Part shown: positions 8,700-17,949 of the stretch, one piece after another
Position numbering within the stretch: the first letter of the stretch is position 1
How the letters are laid out: the number at the start of each line of letters is the position of its first letter
DNA from: an uncultured Collinsella sp.
Lineage (GTDB): Bacteria > Actinomycetota > Coriobacteriia > Coriobacteriales > Coriobacteriaceae
DNA: 64,000 nt
NCBI GenBank assembly: GCA_900552385.1
Contig: URZI01000001.1
Span: forward strand, 186,001-250,000
Direction: 5' to 3'
Program-made: the position numbers and the translations under genes
The notes under the pieces: model-generated
Seen by the model: only the letters and a program-made list of their open reading frames with translations
What the model was told of the DNA's origin: nothing
Database searches by the model: none

Positions 8700-8955
8700 G
8701 AGGGGCCTTTCCGAGTGCAGTTGTATTGGGGCACATTGTCGCACGTGACGAGCGCGGGCGGGTGCCGCGGTGCGTCAATTGTTTCGTCTCCGTCAAGTCT
8801 TTGGGCAGGAGTCACTTTTCCGTGGCACATCGACACAGGTGCGATAAGATAGAACGCCATGTCTGGCTGCGCGGTTTACGCAGGCTGGGCAAATCTGTAC
8901 GACGCCGCCCGGAACGACACGGGGCGGCACAGATCCATAAAGGAGGATCACTGGT

Positions 8956-10743
8956 ATGAGCCAGACCCGTCCCATCGACGAGCATTCCATGCACACCCGT
9001 ACCTGCGGCGAGCTTCGCCGCGAGAACGTGGGCGAAGAGGTCACCCTCACCGGTTGGGTGAGCCGTCGCCGCGACCACGGCGGCCTTATCTTCTGCGACC
9101 TTCGCGACCGCGAGGGCATCACGCAGCTCACCTTCGACCCCGAGCATTCCGACGGCGACGCCTTTAAGATCGCCGAGACCATGCGTCCCGAGTGGCCCAT
9201 CAAGATCCACGGCGTCGTGCGTTCCCGTGGTGAGGAGACCACCAACGCCAAGCTCGCGACCGGCGAGATCGAGGTCCTGACCGACCACGCCGAGGTGCTC
9301 AACACTTCCGTCACCCCGCCGTTCCAGATCGAGGACGGCATCGAGACCAGCGAAGACACCCGTCTGCGCTATCGCTATCTGGACCTCCGTCGTCCCGAGA
9401 TGATGGCCAACCTCAAGCTGCGCTCCGACTTTACCTTTGCCATTCGCGAGGCGCTGCACAACCGTGAGTTCATGGAGGTCGAGACGCCCTCCCTGTTCAA
9501 GTCTACGCCCGAGGGCGCCCGCGACTTCATCGTCCCCAGCCGCATCCAGCCGGGCAACTTCTACGCCCTGCCGCAGTCCCCGCAGCTTCTGAAGCAGCTG
9601 CTCATGGTCGGTGGCGTCGAGCGCTACTACCAGGTTGCCAAGTGCTTCCGCGACGAGGACCTGCGTGCCGACCGTCAGCCCGAGTTCACCCAGGTCGATA
9701 TCGAGATGTCCTTCGTGGACCAGAACGACGTTATGAGCTCGCTCGAAGAGGTCCTGGCCGATGCCTTCGGCCGCATGGGTGTCGAGATGCCCACGCCGCT
9801 GCGTCGCATGAACTACTGGGAGGCCATGGACACCTATGGCTCCGACAAGCCCGATACCCGCTATGGTATGCACCTGGTCGACCTGACCGACATCTTTGCC
9901 AACTCCAAGTTCAAGGTCTTTGCGACTGCCGCAAACGAGGAGGGTTCTGTCGTCAAGGCCATCAACGCCAAGGGCGCCGGTGCCTGGGCACGTGCCAAGA
10001 TCGATAAGCTTGCCGGCGTGGCTTCCACGTTTGGCGCCAAGGGCCTGGCATGGATCGCCTTCCGCGAGGACGGCTCCATCAACAGCCCCATCGTCAAGTT
10101 CTTCTCGGACGAGGAGATGGCGGCTCTGCGCGAGCGCATGGACGTCGAGCCCGGCGACCTTGTGATGTTCGCCGCCGGCCCGCGCCTGCTCTCCGACGAG
10201 ATCCTGGGCGGCATGCGTTCCCACATGGCCAACGCGCTCGAGATCAAGCGCGAGGGCCACGACTTCCTGTGGGTCGTCAACTTCCCGCTGTTCCATTGGG
10301 ACGAGGATCGCAAGGCCTATGCTGCCGAGCATCAGCCCTTTACCCTGCCGACCGAGACCGACATCGCCAAGATCGAGGCCGATCCGCTGGCAGCCGGTTC
10401 GTGCACCTACGACTTTGTCATGGACGGCTTTGAGGCCGGCGGCGGCGGTATGCGTATCCACAACGCCGAGATGCAGATGTCCATGCTCAAGCTCCTGGGC
10501 TTTACCGAGGAGCGCGCCGAGTCTCAGTTTGGCTTCCTCATGGAGGCCCTCAAGTTTGGTGCGCCCCCGATGGGCGGTTTCGCTCTGGGTCTGGACCGCG
10601 TGTGCATGCTGCTCACCGGTTCCGACTCCATCCGCGACGTCATGGCGTTCCCCAAGACGGCCAGTGGCTCCGACCTTATGTCGGGTGCTCCGAGTGCCGT
10701 TTCCGGCGCCCAGCTCAAGGACGTCAGCCTGCGCCTGATGTAG
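8956..10743 (+). CDS. aspS: Aspartyl-tRNA synthetase, probably non-discriminating
   Basis: Class II synthetase of 595 residues charging tRNA(Asp). The N-terminal anticodon-binding OB fold, motif 2 (FRDEDLRADRQPEFTQ), the bacterial GAD insert and motif 3 (GLDRVCMLL) are all present. In the anticodon domain the sequence is RRRDHGG, with His at the position occupied by Leu in E. coli (RRRDLGS). His there is typical of non-discriminating AspRS, which also misacylates tRNA(Asn) for GatCAB. ATG 8956 has a strong AAAGGAGG site. A terminator follows at 10768. Confidence 0.96.
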   Translation: MSQTRPIDEHSMHTRTCGELRRENVGEEVTLTGWVSRRRDHGGLIFCDLRDREGITQLTFDPEHSDGDAFKIAETMRPEWPIKIHGVVRSRGEETTNAKLATGEIEVLTDHAEVLNTSVTPPFQIEDGIETSEDTRLRYRYLDLRRPEMMANLKLRSDFTFAIREALHNREFMEVETPSLFKSTPEGARDFIVPSRIQPGNFYALPQSPQLLKQLLMVGGVERYYQVAKCFRDEDLRADRQPEFTQVDIEMSFVDQNDVMSSLEEVLADAFGRMGVEMPTPLRRMNYWEAMDTYGSDKPDTRYGMHLVDLTDIFANSKFKVFATAANEEGSVVKAINAKGAGAWARAKIDKLAGVASTFGAKGLAWIAFREDGSINSPIVKFFSDEEMAALRERMDVEPGDLVMFAAGPRLLSDEILGGMRSHMANALEIKREGHDFLWVVNFPLFHWDEDRKAYAAEHQPFTLPTETDIAKIEADPLAAGSCTYDFVMDGFEAGGGGMRIHNAEMQMSMLKLLGFTEERAESQFGFLMEALKFGAPPMGGFALGLDRVCMLLTGSDSIRDVMAFPKTASGSDLMSGAPSAVSGAQLKDVSLRLM

Positions 10744-10767
10744 GCAAGCGGCTACATATTGCTTGCA

Positions 10768-10801
10768 ACGAGGGAAGGACGTGTGCCTTCCCTCGTTTTT
10801 T
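10768..10801 (+). terminator. aspS intrinsic terminator
   Basis: An 11-bp stem ACGAGGGAAGG with CCTTCCCTCGT, followed by TTTTT. It is 24 bp after the aspS stop codon. Confidence 0.9.
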
Positions 10802-10845
10802 ATGCGCCGAGATTGTGAGGGTATATAGGGTGACCGGGCGTCGCG

Positions 10846-11045
10846 GAAAGTGCGTCCCGGAATCTGGGTCCAGAACGGGTCGCGCTTTCCCAAAGGGGGT
10901 CCTCTGGGAAAGCGCGACCCAGAATTCGGCAAAATAATGGGGCACAGTTTCCGGTTGAGCTGTCTAACGGAAACTGTGCCCCAGAATGAGCGCTCAAAAC
11001 GGGATAGACTTTCCGCAACAACTGTCTGGCGGAAAGCCCGGCCCA
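10846..11045. repeat. Array of short palindromes (REP-like cluster)
   Basis: Tandem foldbacks fill the gap between aspS and the LacI gene. They are: an orphan right arm GGAAAGTGCGTCCC near 10846-10859; a perfect 16-bp stem 10877-10892/10905-10920 (GGGTCGCGCTTTCCCA); a perfect 15-bp stem 10939-10953/10968-10982 (GGGGCACAGTTTCCG); and an imperfect stem 11001-11015/11030-11044 (GGGATAGACTTTCCG). Right arms tend to be followed by AGAAT or GGAAT, and the last two loops share CTGTCT. The arrangement resembles clustered REP/REPIN sequences. Confidence 0.75.
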
Positions 11046-11050
11046 GTTTC

Positions 11051-12067
11051 TTATAGCGAGTCTCTCTGGATTAGCTGCATGCGCATCACGGAGGTGGTGG
11101 GCTCGGCGCCCTTGATCATGTCGAGCGCAATGTTGGCGGCCATGTGGCCTTCTTCGCGCAGGGGCTGGCGGACGGTCGTGAGCGCGGGGACGCAGCGCGT
11201 CGCAATCTCGTGATCGTCGAAGCCGACGACAGAAACGTCCGCCGGAACGGATAGGCCTGCCTCGTTGAGTGCGGTGATGACGCCAGCCGCGATACGGTCC
11301 GATCCGCAGAGCACGCCATCGAAAGCCATCTCGCGCGCGAGGATCTGGTGCATGGCCTGATAGCCGTCTCCGCTGTTCCAGCCGGTATAGATAACGTTTG
11401 CGTCTGGGAGGTCTTCGCCCAAGACGGCGCGGTAGCCGCGCAGGCGGTCGACAACAGCGGGGTTGTCTTGCGGTCCCAACACGGCGACGATATCTTTGCG
11501 CCCGCGATCCTTCATGGCGAGTGCCGCAAAATGTCCGCCCTCTTCGTCGTCAGAGTAGACCGTCGAGAACACATCGCGATAGGGATGACCCTCGAGCTGG
11601 CCGCACAACACGGTGGGCACGCCCAGCTCGCGCAGCACCTCGAGCAGCTCGCTGCCCTTGTAGGGGGAGACGTCGATCACGGCGTCGAACGAGCGGCGCT
11701 CAAAGTGCTCGCGTGCGCGGTTGCGCTCATGCGTAGAAGACGCCTGCAAGATAACGGGCAGATAGGACGACTCCGACAGTTCCTCGGTAATGCCGCTCAA
11801 AAACTCGCTATAGGTGGGGTCGCTGAAGAGTTCACTCAGGGGCTCGGTCACGAGCACGGCGATGATTTCCGTGCGCCCGACAGCGAGCGCTCGGCCACGA
11901 GCGTTGGGGACAAAATTGACTTCCTTGGCCGCCGCCCGGACGCGCTTTTTGGTTTCCTCGCTAATGCGGGGCGAATCGTTGAGGGCGCGCGATGCCGTGG
12001 AGCGCGACACGCCGGCAGCTGCGGCAACCTCGGCAAGCGTAGGTGCGGTGCGAACTGGTTGGGTCAT
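11051..12067 (-). CDS. LacI-family repressor of the beta-galactosidase locus
   Basis: A 338-residue LacI regulator: the N-terminal HTH (TLAEVAAAAGVSRSTASRALNDS, then hinge helix) is followed by a periplasmic-binding-protein-like sugar domain ending in the typical DDHEIATRCVPALTTVRQP. It is transcribed divergently from ebgA. Three copies of the CG-centred palindrome CAACCGGTTG lie between the two genes, so it most likely represses ebgA and possibly itself. ATG 12067 follows CCAGGAGG. The effector, probably a beta-galactoside, is inferred from context only. Confidence 0.9.
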   Translation of the reverse strand: MTQPVRTAPTLAEVAAAAGVSRSTASRALNDSPRISEETKKRVRAAAKEVNFVPNARGRALAVGRTEIIAVLVTEPLSELFSDPTYSEFLSGITEELSESSYLPVILQASSTHERNRAREHFERRSFDAVIDVSPYKGSELLEVLRELGVPTVLCGQLEGHPYRDVFSTVYSDDEEGGHFAALAMKDRGRKDIVAVLGPQDNPAVVDRLRGYRAVLGEDLPDANVIYTGWNSGDGYQAMHQILAREMAFDGVLCGSDRIAAGVITALNEAGLSVPADVSVVGFDDHEIATRCVPALTTVRQPLREEGHMAANIALDMIKGAEPTTSVMRMQLIQRDSL

Positions 12068-12311
12068 GGCGCCTCCTGGAAAATGCGGTCGATGTTGTCA
12101 CTGATACGGGCTAGTGCGGATACAGCTTACTATAGTGCGCCTGAACAGCGTTCATGATATCCGGTGACCGGTGTCGTTTTGCAACCAAGCCGAAATCGAA
12201 TACGTCTCGTGTGGGTGAGACGTTAGCGGGCGTGGCGGTTGCCTACGAGCTTGAGAACGATGTTTTGCGCCGAGTTTCGATACTCAGGGTGACATAAGTG
12301 CCGCGGTTGTA

Positions 12312-12408
12312 CAACCGGTTGCACCGTTAATCCGGCCAAATCGACCGTTCAGCGGACAACCGGTTGCACAGCTTTTTGCATCGCCCGTAAGATAAGGACA
12401 ACCGGTTG
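12312..12408 (+). promoter_or_regulatory. Three CAACCGGTTG operators with ebgA promoter
   Basis: Identical palindromes at 12312-12321, 12357-12366 and 12399-12408, all extended as ACAACCGGTTGCA (the second and third share GGACAACCGGTTGCACA). Centres are 45 and 42 bp apart, about four helical turns each. A possible promoter has TTGCAC (12364-12369) inside the middle operator and TAAGAT 18 bp later, placing RNA polymerase between the two downstream sites. The rest of the 376-bp gap, 12068-12311, shows no gene. Confidence 0.85.
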
Positions 12409-12443
12409 CACAAGAATCACTACGATGATGAAGGAGCATCACC

Positions 12444-15400
12444 ATGGACGCCATTAACGATTGGGAAAACCAAGCGCTCACCCACAGGAACCGCCTGGCA
12501 CCCCATGCGTACTTTATGGGTTACGAGACCGCCGATCTCGCTGCAACGTATAGCCGCGAGCTGTCGCGCGGGTTTGTCCAACTGTCCGGCTCGTGGCAGT
12601 TCCGCCTCTTTGAGGGCCCAGCTGCCGTCTCCAACGAGGAACTCTCCACGTACAAGCCCGAGTGGGATCACGTGGAGGTTCCGCACCTGTGGCAGGTGGA
12701 CGGCTATGGCAACCTTGCCTATACCGACGAGGGCTTCCCGTTCCCGGTGGATCAGCCGTTTGTTCCCTCCGATGACCCCACGGGCGTCTACCAGCGCATC
12801 GTCAACCTTCCCGCTGTTCCTGCCGGCGCTCGCGAGATCATTCGCTTCGACGGCATCGAGAGCTATGGCGAGCTGTACGTCAACGGTCAGTTTATCGGCA
12901 TGACCAAGGGCTCGCGCCTGTCCGCCGAGTTCGACGTGACCGACGCACTTGTCGAGGGCGACAACCTTTTTGCGGTTAAGGTCTTGCAGTACAGCGATGG
13001 CAGCTACATCGAGGACCAGGATATGTGGTGGGCCTCGGGCATCTTCCGCGACGTGTACCTTATGCAGCGTCCCGCCGCGCATCTGGTAGACTTTAGGTTC
13101 CGCACGCACCGCGAGGGCGATGCCGCTCTGATCACGCTCGATACGGTTGCCGAGGGTGCAAGCCACGTCGTGTATACGCTCAGCGATGGCGAGAACGTGG
13201 TGGCTACGGGTGAGTGTGTCGACGGCCATGCCGAATGCAGCGTGACCGATGCCCACTTCTGGAACCCCGAGGACCCCTTCCTCTATGACCTTACGTTTGA
13301 GGTCTACGACGGTGACGAGGTCAGCGAGTACGTTCCGCATCGCCAGGGTCTTGCCGAGGTGACGGTCGAGGGCAATCATATCTACCTCAACGGCACTTAC
13401 TTTAAGATGCATGGCGTCAACCGCCACGATCACGACGATCACAAGGGTCGCGCCGTGGGCCTCGATCGCATGCGCCGCGACCTGGAGCTCATGAAGCAGC
13501 ACAACATCAACGCGGTGCGCACGTCCCACTACGCCAACGACCCGCGCTTTTACGAGCTGTGCGACGAGTATGGCATCATGCTGGTCGCCGAGACCGATAT
13601 GGAGAGCCACGGCTTCGAGAATATCGGCAATATCGCCCTGGTCACCGACGACCCGGCATGGGAGCCGGCCTACGTCGACCGTATTGGGCGCCTGGTGATG
13701 CAGGAGCGCAACCACGCCTGCATCATTATGTGGTCGATGGGCAACGAGAGCGGCTATGGCTGCAACATCCGTGCAATGTATGCCAAGGCTCACGAGCTCG
13801 ATGGTCGTCCGGTCCATTACGAGGAGGACCGCAACGCCGATACCGTTGATGTCATTTCCACGATGTACTCCCGTGTTTCGCAGATGAACGACTTTGGCGA
13901 GCATCCGTTCCCCAAGCCGCGCATCAACTGCGAGTACGGTCACTCCATGGGCAACGGTCCCGGGGGCCTGTCCGAGTACCAGGAGGTCTTCGATCGCTGG
14001 GATTGCATCCAGGGCCAGTTTATTTGGGAATGGTGCGACCACGGTCTGGCTGCTGTGACCGAGGACGGCGTTGCCTACGATATGTATGGTGGCGACAACG
14101 GCGATTACCCCAACAACAGCAACTTCTGCATCGATGGCATGGTGTTCCCTTGGCAGCAGCCGAGCCCGGGCCTCACTGAGTATGGCCAGGTCATCTGCCC
14201 GGTTCGCATGGCCTACGATGCCGAGGCGGGCGAGCTGACCGTCACCAACAAGCGTTGGTTCACCACTCTCGAGGATGTTTGCCTGTCGGCCGAGACCCTG
14301 GTGGACGGCGACGTGGTCAGCCGCAAGACGCTCGTGCCCGGTGCGGTTGCCCCCGGCGAGTCCGTCCATCTGCCACTGGTAATTCGCGAGGCCGCAGTGG
14401 GCGAGACCCTGCTGACCGTGCACGCCTACACTATGGCGGCTCACGTCTGGTGCGAGCCGATGTTCCAACTGGGTGTAAGCCAGTTTGCCATCGCAAACCA
14501 TCCGGCGCCGGCCATCGCCGCCCCCGCTCGTCCTGAGCTTACGGTCGAGGAGACCGAGCAGGAGATCCGCATTCACTCCCTCAACGGCGAGCTGACCTTC
14601 AGCAAGGTAAACGGCACCGTGAGCGAGTGGAAGGCATCCGGCCGCGACGTCATGGCCTCTGGCCCCCAGGTTGGTTTTTGGCATCCGCTCGTCGACAACC
14701 ACGCCCAGGAGTACGACTCCCTGTGGAAGGACAACTTCATCGATGTAATGCAGACGTCCACCCGCAAGGTTTCTTGGAAGCAGGACGGCAATGCGGTCGC
14801 CGTTACCGTGAGCCAACGCATTGCTCCTCCCGTCCGTGCGTTCGGCATGCGCGTCGAGCTTGTCTACACCGTGCTTCCGAGCGGTCGCGTCGACCTCAAG
14901 GTTTCCGGCGAGCCCTACGGCGATTACTCGGATATCATCCCGCGCATCGGCATCTCCTTTGAGGTCCCCGGTTGCGATCGTGCCGTCGAGTGGTATGGCC
15001 ACGGCCCGGGCGAGAACTATCCGGACTCGCTGCGCGCCAACCCGGTCGGTCATTACCGCACTACGGTCGACGACATGTTCACGCCCTACGTTATGCCCCA
15101 GGACTGCGCCAACCGCGAGGGTACCCGCTGGGTCGCCCTGCGCTCCAGCCACGGTGACGGTCTGGTCGTGACGCGTCCGAGCGACGCCGCTTCCAATCCG
15201 TTCTCGTTCTCCGCATGGCCCTATAGCTGCGAGGCTATCGATAGCGCCAAGCATGTCTACGATCTTGTCCCGGGCGACACGGTTACGGTCAACATCAACG
15301 ACCAGCTGCTCGGCCTTGGCTCGAACTCTTGGGGCTCCGAGGTGCTCGATTCCTATCGCACCCGTTTTGAGAGCTTCAGCTTTGAGGTGTCCCTGCGACC

Positions 15401-15452
15401 GCTGACGTCTGCCGATCTGGCTCAGGCGCTGGCACCCATTAAGGAGGCATAA
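12444..15452 (+). CDS. ebgA: Beta-galactosidase, GH2 family (EbgA/LacZ type)
   Basis: Hydrolyses lactose and related beta-galactosides in the cytoplasm. The 1002-residue protein has the full GH2 layout: jelly-roll sugar-binding domain, immunoglobulin-like domain, TIM barrel and a C-terminal beta-galactosidase small-chain domain. The acid/base Glu is E435 in MWSMGNESGYG, and the nucleophile is E497 in NCEYGHSMGN. The partner gene three bases downstream is an EbgC-type subunit, which favours the EbgA/EbgC arrangement over plain LacZ. ATG 12444 follows GAAGGAGCATCACC. Confidence 0.95.
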   Translation: MDAINDWENQALTHRNRLAPHAYFMGYETADLAATYSRELSRGFVQLSGSWQFRLFEGPAAVSNEELSTYKPEWDHVEVPHLWQVDGYGNLAYTDEGFPFPVDQPFVPSDDPTGVYQRIVNLPAVPAGAREIIRFDGIESYGELYVNGQFIGMTKGSRLSAEFDVTDALVEGDNLFAVKVLQYSDGSYIEDQDMWWASGIFRDVYLMQRPAAHLVDFRFRTHREGDAALITLDTVAEGASHVVYTLSDGENVVATGECVDGHAECSVTDAHFWNPEDPFLYDLTFEVYDGDEVSEYVPHRQGLAEVTVEGNHIYLNGTYFKMHGVNRHDHDDHKGRAVGLDRMRRDLELMKQHNINAVRTSHYANDPRFYELCDEYGIMLVAETDMESHGFENIGNIALVTDDPAWEPAYVDRIGRLVMQERNHACIIMWSMGNESGYGCNIRAMYAKAHELDGRPVHYEEDRNADTVDVISTMYSRVSQMNDFGEHPFPKPRINCEYGHSMGNGPGGLSEYQEVFDRWDCIQGQFIWEWCDHGLAAVTEDGVAYDMYGGDNGDYPNNSNFCIDGMVFPWQQPSPGLTEYGQVICPVRMAYDAEAGELTVTNKRWFTTLEDVCLSAETLVDGDVVSRKTLVPGAVAPGESVHLPLVIREAAVGETLLTVHAYTMAAHVWCEPMFQLGVSQFAIANHPAPAIAAPARPELTVEETEQEIRIHSLNGELTFSKVNGTVSEWKASGRDVMASGPQVGFWHPLVDNHAQEYDSLWKDNFIDVMQTSTRKVSWKQDGNAVAVTVSQRIAPPVRAFGMRVELVYTVLPSGRVDLKVSGEPYGDYSDIIPRIGISFEVPGCDRAVEWYGHGPGENYPDSLRANPVGHYRTTVDDMFTPYVMPQDCANREGTRWVALRSSHGDGLVVTRPSDAASNPFSFSAWPYSCEAIDSAKHVYDLVPGDTVTVNINDQLLGLGSNSWGSEVLDSYRTRFESFSFEVSLRPLTSADLAQALAPIKEA

Positions 15453-15455
15453 GTC

Positions 15456-15911
15456 ATGCATATCTTTAACTCGCGTGCCGATTTCGACGCCCAGATGAAG
15501 TCCGTCAAGAAGTGGATGCGTACCGGTCAGGCACTCGACGGCGTTTCTGAACTGCAGCACGATGTGGCGTACTCTATCGGCGACTCGCTGGTGTATTGGT
15601 GGGTGAACGCCCACGAGGCGGCTACTGCCGATCTGGTCGGTCACCGTCGCTACCATGCCGTGCTCGCCCCGCTCGACGGCAATCTGACCGTTGAGGTGGC
15701 TTCCAAGGCCGATCTTACCTGTACGCGCGCCTACAGCGATATCGATGATCGCGAGCGCTTTGAGGGTACGGGGGAGACCGTGACGATTCCCGCCGGCGGC
15801 GTTGCCGTCGTCGAAATTGACGAGGCCTACCGTGTCGTGGCCGATGCCACGGATCCCCGCGTCGTGGTACTGCACGTGACAGTCGAAGGTTATTCCTTCC
15901 CCAACAAGTAG
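15456..15911 (+). CDS. ebgC: Beta-galactosidase beta subunit (EbgC/YhcH family)
   Basis: A 151-residue single-domain protein of the YhcH/YjgK/EbgC cupin-like family. In E. coli EbgC is needed for full activity of EbgA. Visible family features are the HxxxxY-type segment GHRRYHAVLAPLDG, the FEG(T) turn and the C-terminal beta strand region ending VEGYSFPNK. It begins three bases after the ebgA stop codon with the ribosome site AAGGAGG inside the end of ebgA, so the two are translationally coupled. Confidence 0.88.
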   Translation: MHIFNSRADFDAQMKSVKKWMRTGQALDGVSELQHDVAYSIGDSLVYWWVNAHEAATADLVGHRRYHAVLAPLDGNLTVEVASKADLTCTRAYSDIDDRERFEGTGETVTIPAGGVAVVEIDEAYRVVADATDPRVVVLHVTVEGYSFPNK

Positions 15912-15944
15912 TATTCGTCCGCCTGGACGTTTGCTTCGCGCCGT

Positions 15945-15988
15945 TAAGGGGGATGGCTTTGTTGACTCCCTTTTCCCCATTCCCCTTA
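15945..15988 (+). terminator. Hairpin between ebgC and the permease
   Basis: A 12-bp imperfect stem TAAGGGGGATGG with CCATTCCCCTTA and a 20-nt pyrimidine-rich loop. No T-run follows, so it is more likely an RNA stability or attenuation hairpin than a full terminator. Confidence 0.45.
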
Positions 15989-16064
15989 GCAGGTGCGCCA
16001 TCCGTGTTTGCACTTGCAGCTCGGACGGTTTTAGATGACATTTAACAGATGATTGGGAGGGCTT

Positions 16065-17528
16065 ATGAGCTCTGAAAAACGAGGAACGATTGGTTCGTTC
16101 GCTCTGCTGGGCATGACGGTCGCCGCCGTGTTCGGTATCAAGAACATCATCAACAACAACGCGGCCATCGGCTTGGCAGCTGCGCCGTCGTTCTTCTTCG
16201 CCACGCTTTTGTACTTTGTCCCCTATACCCTGGTTACCGCCGAGTTCGTCGGCCTCAACAAGGACTCAGAGTCTGGCGTGTACGCATGGGTTAAGACCTC
16301 GATGGGTGGTCGCTGGGCGTTCCTGACGGCATTTAGCTACTGGTTCGTTAACCTGTTCTTCTTTGCGTCCGTCCTGCCCAACGTCATCATCTACGCGAGC
16401 TACGTGTTCTTTGGTGCCAACGCCGAGCTTTCGCAGCTGTGAATCACCATTATCGAGATCGTCGTCTTTGCTATCGCCACGTGGGTTTCGACCAAGGGCG
16501 CTAAGTGGATCGGCTCCATTTCCTCCTTCGGTTCGACCGCGGCTCTCGGCCTGACCGCCGTGTTCATCCCGCTGTCCCTGGCTGCTGCCTTTGGCGGCGT
16601 TGAGTTCGCTACGGCTCCTACTCCCGCTAACATGGCTCCCGACATGAGCAACTTCGCAACTGCGTGGGGCTTCTTCGGTACGCTTGCCTGGATCATCCAG
16701 GGCGTTGGCGGCGCTGAGTCTGTCGGCGTGTTCCTTAACGACCTTAAGGGTGGCGTCAAGGCCTTCGTGCGCACCGTCGTTATCGCCGGCCTGACCATCG
16801 GCCTTCTGTATGCAGGCGCTTCGCTGCTGGTCAACCTATTCATCCCCGAGGGCGGCGTTGCCATCTCCACCGGTATCTTCGACGTATTCGGCGCTGTCTT
16901 TGCCCACTTTGGCATTCCCATGGAAGTGTCTACGCGCGCCATCGGCTTGATCCTTCTCGCCGCCACGCTGGGCTCCCTCATGATGTGGACCTCTGCTCCC
17001 ATCAAGGTTTTCTTCACCGAGATCCCCAAGGGCGTCTTTGGTAGCAAGATCGTCGAGCTCAACGAGCATGGCATTCCTGCCCGCGCTGCTTGGCTGCAGT
17101 TCGCCATCGTCGTCCCCATCCTGATCATCCCGGCCCTGGGCTCCGGTAACCTCGACGACCTGCTCATGATCGTCACCAACATGACGGCTGCCACCGCTCT
17201 GCTCCCGCCGCTGCTGATCCTGCTTGCCTACTTTATGTTGCGCAAGAACTTCGACGCTGCTCCCCGTGGCTTCCGCATGGGTTCGCGCACCTTTGGCCTG
17301 GTCATTGCTGCATTCCTGCTTGTGGTCTTCTGCTTCGTGCTTATCTGCGGCACCATTCCGCTCGATCAGCCTCTGTGGCTGACGCTGGTCTACAACGTCG
17401 GCGGCGTGGTTGTCTTCCTGGGCCTTGCCGTGATGTGGTACAACCGCTACATCAACCGCCTGCGCGAAACCGATCCCGAGGCTGCTGAGAACGAGCTTCG
17501 CCCCTCCGTCCTCGACATGATGGAGTAG
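16065..17528 (+). pseudogene. YjeM-like APC amino-acid permease interrupted by TGA
   Basis: The reading frame encodes a 487-codon, multi-helix APC-superfamily permease of the GadC/YjeM kind (start MSSEKRGTIGSFALLGMTVA, later GGAESVGVFLNDLKGG and SAPIKVFFTEIPKGVFG). At codon 126 (16440-16442) a TGA stop follows AELSQL. The same frame then continues unbroken to TAG 17526-17528 with clear transporter sequence. TGG to TGA (Trp to stop) is the simplest explanation. No selenocysteine hairpin is obvious after the TGA. A sequencing error or low-level readthrough remains possible. It follows ebgC and may have served the same operon, although an amino-acid permease there is unexpected. Confidence 0.85.
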
Positions 17529-17575
17529 CGGCTAGGATTAATCTACGGCTGTGGAATAAATCGATTCCCTTTCCT

Positions 17576-17606
17576 AAGGAGGGGCCTTACGAGGCCCCTC
17601 CTTTTG
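17576..17606 (+). terminator. Terminator after the permease
   Basis: Stem AGGAGGGGCCT with AGGCCCCTCCT, loop TACG, followed by TTTGTGTTTT. Confidence 0.9.
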
Positions 17607-17625
17607 TGTTTTGGAGCATGGTTTT

Positions 17626-17861
17626 GGACCCTGTGGGCAAAAAATGCCAAATATGAGTACTGTTGCAAAAGAGGTGTCATATTTTTCGGCCTGTTCTGAG
17701 CGAAAATGGGCTCAAAATCAATTTATCTAACCCCCTATAGACGCGATTCGATGGCTTCCAAAACATTAAAATCGGCCAAATCGGCCAATTTGCTCTCAAT
17801 TCTGCTGCTACTAAATTTGTGACAGTACTCATATTTGCCACTTTTTGTCCACGGGGTGTCC
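17626..17861. repeat. 236-bp foldback element with about 40-bp arms
   Basis: Imperfect terminal inverted repeats (left 17626-17664, right 17822-17861) share an AAATATGAGTACTGT core and a GGAC end. The 155-bp interior is AT-rich, has no open frame, and includes repeated ATCGGCCAA. The shape is that of a MITE-like or long-hairpin element. With the terminator just upstream it fills the 420-bp gap between the permease and the HPr gene. Confidence 0.7.
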
Positions 17862-17949
17862 GAAAGGGTCCTCGACAAGCATCTAACGCTACAATAACTA
17901 CCACATGGCTGGGTTTGCCAGCCGAATGTACGATGTCGTGGGAGGGGAC

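Noticed and set aside
16440..16442. TGA as a selenocysteine codon in the permease
   Set aside because: No SECIS-like hairpin is evident just downstream, and selenocysteine in this transporter family is not expected; a Trp-to-stop change is simpler.
17626..17861. Insertion sequence
   Set aside because: There are inverted ends but no transposase frame; it can at most be a non-autonomous element.
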